DNA of 64,000 bases from Nitrosomonas sp. Nm166 (GTDB lineage Bacteria > Pseudomonadota > Gammaproteobacteria > Burkholderiales > Nitrosomonadaceae). The position numbers and the translations under genes were made by a program. The notes under the pieces are model-generated. The model was not told the origin of the DNA, made no database searches, and worked only from the letters and a program-made list of their open reading frames with translations. Where the stretch lies: positions 1 to 64,000 of the forward strand of contig NZ_FONE01000010.1 of NCBI RefSeq assembly GCF_900112825.1. Reading direction: 5' to 3'. This document shows positions 62,973-64,000 of the stretch, one piece after another (position 1 is the first letter of the stretch; the number at the start of each line of letters is the position of its first letter).

Positions 62973-63467
62973 TTAACGATGACGTTGATAGCGCCCAATT
63001 AATTCAGCCTGGGCAATGACATGGCCTTGCATGGCTTGTTCAAGCGTAGCCTTGGCAGGATGCTGCAAATCCGGTAGCACCGTATTCAGCGCATACAGCT
63101 TGTGAAAATAACGGTGAGTACCGATTGGCGGGCATGGACCGCCATAGCCTGTACGCTTCCAGTCGTTAATTCCCTGTAAGGTACCTGGCGGAAGGTCTTT
63201 TTCTGAAATACCTTCGGCTAAAGCGGTGGTACTTGGCGGAATATTGTATAGCACCCAGTGGACCCAGGTCATTTTAGGAGCGGCTGGATCAGGTGCATCC
63301 GGGTCATCGACGATGAGTACTAGACTTTTAGTGCCTTCAGGTATGCCCGTCCAGGTAAGCGCCGGTGAGATATCCTTTCCATCACAAGTATAACGGGATG
63401 GAATGGTGTCATTATGAGAAAAGGATGTTGATGCGAGTGTAAACACAGTCATAATCAGAGCGGCCAT
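62973..63467 (-). CDS. YbhB/YbcL-type phosphatidylethanolamine-binding-like protein
   Basis: The 164-aa PEBP-family protein has the signature SPALTWTGIPEGTKSLVLIV, DDPDAPDPAAPKMTWVHWVL and YGGPCPPIGTHRYFHKLYAL, which outline the anion-binding pocket. The first ~17 residues are hydrophobic and may be a short export signal. AAGGAGAAAAATT precedes the ATG at 63467. Bacterial members have no settled function. Confidence 0.88.
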   Translation of the reverse strand: MAALIMTVFTLASTSFSHNDTIPSRYTCDGKDISPALTWTGIPEGTKSLVLIVDDPDAPDPAAPKMTWVHWVLYNIPPSTTALAEGISEKDLPPGTLQGINDWKRTGYGGPCPPIGTHRYFHKLYALNTVLPDLQHPAKATLEQAMQGHVIAQAELIGRYQRHR

Positions 63468-63631
63468 AATTTTTCTCCTTGATTCCGAATGATTCCTTGA
63501 ATCCGTTGAGTCGTCTCTAGTATGTTATTATCATCAAAAGAAGAAGCTGTAAAGATTTTTCATATGAATTCAGATCCTATTTTTTTAGCAAGAAGTTTTC
63601 GTTGTCTTGTAAAACATAACGGAGTAATTGG

Positions 63632-64000
63632 ATGCGAGCTGTTTTCCTTGATCTCGGTTCTGTGACCCGTGGTGATCTGGACTGCACGGTACTGGAGCAA
63701 GCGATATCGCCATGGCAGTACTATCAGGATTCTTGCGAGCAGGAAATTGTGGAACGAGTCAGCGAAGCTGAAGTGATTGTCAGCAATAAAGTTTTCCTCA
63801 GTCGCGCAGCAATAACTGCTGCGCATCGTCTGAAACTCATCTGTGTGGCTGCTACTGGCTACAACAATATCGATCTCGTTGCGTCGGCTGAGCGCAATAT
63901 CCCGGTGTGCAACGTGCGCGGTTACGCTACGCCTTCTGTAGCGCAACATGTTTTTATGCTGATGCTGAATCTTGCGCGCCGTTTCGTGGAGTATCAGGAG
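63632..64000 (+). CDS. D-2-hydroxyacid dehydrogenase (partial, N-terminal)
   Basis: From ATG 63632 (preceded by ACGGAG) the frame is open to the window end, 123 codons. It reads MRAVFLDLGSVTRGDLDCTV and SEAEVIVSNKVFLSRAAI, then LICVAATGYNNIDLVAS and VRGYATPSVAQHVFMLMLNL. This is the substrate-binding half of the NAD-dependent glycerate/2-hydroxyacid dehydrogenase family (HprA-like), which reduces hydroxypyruvate or similar acids. The Rossmann and catalytic regions are beyond the window. Confidence 0.88.
   Translation, partial: MRAVFLDLGSVTRGDLDCTVLEQAISPWQYYQDSCEQEIVERVSEAEVIVSNKVFLSRAAITAAHRLKLICVAATGYNNIDLVASAERNIPVCNVRGYATPSVAQHVFMLMLNLARRFVEYQE

Overview
The window looks like a chromosomal segment of a moderate-GC betaproteobacterium, most likely in the Nitrosomonadaceae. 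That is inferred from gene-family resemblance and the dispersed ~149-bp repeat; no ammonia-oxidation marker or rRNA gene is present. No tRNA, rRNA, CRISPR array or intact transposase was found. All functions are read from motifs by eye; no database search was run.

Layout. 0-11.3 kb: tail of an acidic protein, a DEAD-box RNA helicase (rhlE), a secreted protein of unknown function, polyphosphate kinase (ppk1), a PQQ-type sugar dehydrogenase, a decayed sugar-epimerase-like cupin beside repeat copy 1, a TonB-dependent receptor and an SGNH-like hydrolase. 11.4-16.3 kb: a ketoacyl-ACP synthase plus acyl carrier protein pair, a chimeric pseudogene made of alpha/beta-hydrolase and ACP remnants, a lipoprotein/helical-protein pair and a DJ-1/PfpI protein. 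16.4-25.1 kb: a secreted possible Cys-His enzyme, arfB, repeat copy 2, an alpha/beta-hydrolase lipoprotein, a cupin, an ArsC/Spx-like protein and a beta-oxidation pair (hydroxyacyl-CoA dehydrogenase/enoyl-CoA hydratase fusion and thiolase).

25.3-38.2 kb is the most unusual part. A leftward three-gene operon encodes an HK97-fold capsid-like protein and two large proteins with zincin (HExxH) motifs that share a repeated module. Across repeat copy 3, a rightward cluster encodes a 1121-aa multicopper oxidase/galactose-oxidase-like fusion, a PatA/PatG-type subtilisin, a small CxxC protein, a stand-alone PatG-C-terminal-like protein and four short ORFs. The four ORFs share an N-terminal PGFTAE-type leader followed by divergent, mostly cysteine-rich tails. 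This resembles a ribosomally synthesised peptide (RiPP) locus with protease and oxidase partners, and is the best candidate here for an undescribed system.

38.6-55.3 kb: a hotdog thioesterase, a small membrane protein, a DUF3422 protein, L-serine dehydratase, two paralogous PAS-GGDEF-EAL proteins flanking a thiopurine methyltransferase, a lipoprotein and a DUF4331-TPR-HupE operon. 55.6-62.9 kb: a chaperone island with a GroEL paralogue lacking groES, an Hsp70 gene broken by an internal deletion and a frameshift, a Lon-related protease and a DnaJ whose natural start codon appears to be ATA. The window closes with a PEBP-family protein and the first part of a D-2-hydroxyacid dehydrogenase.

Three copies of one inverted-repeat-bounded element, together with several pseudogenes (epimerase-like, hydrolase/ACP chimera, Hsp70, fourth precursor), show that this region is being remodelled.
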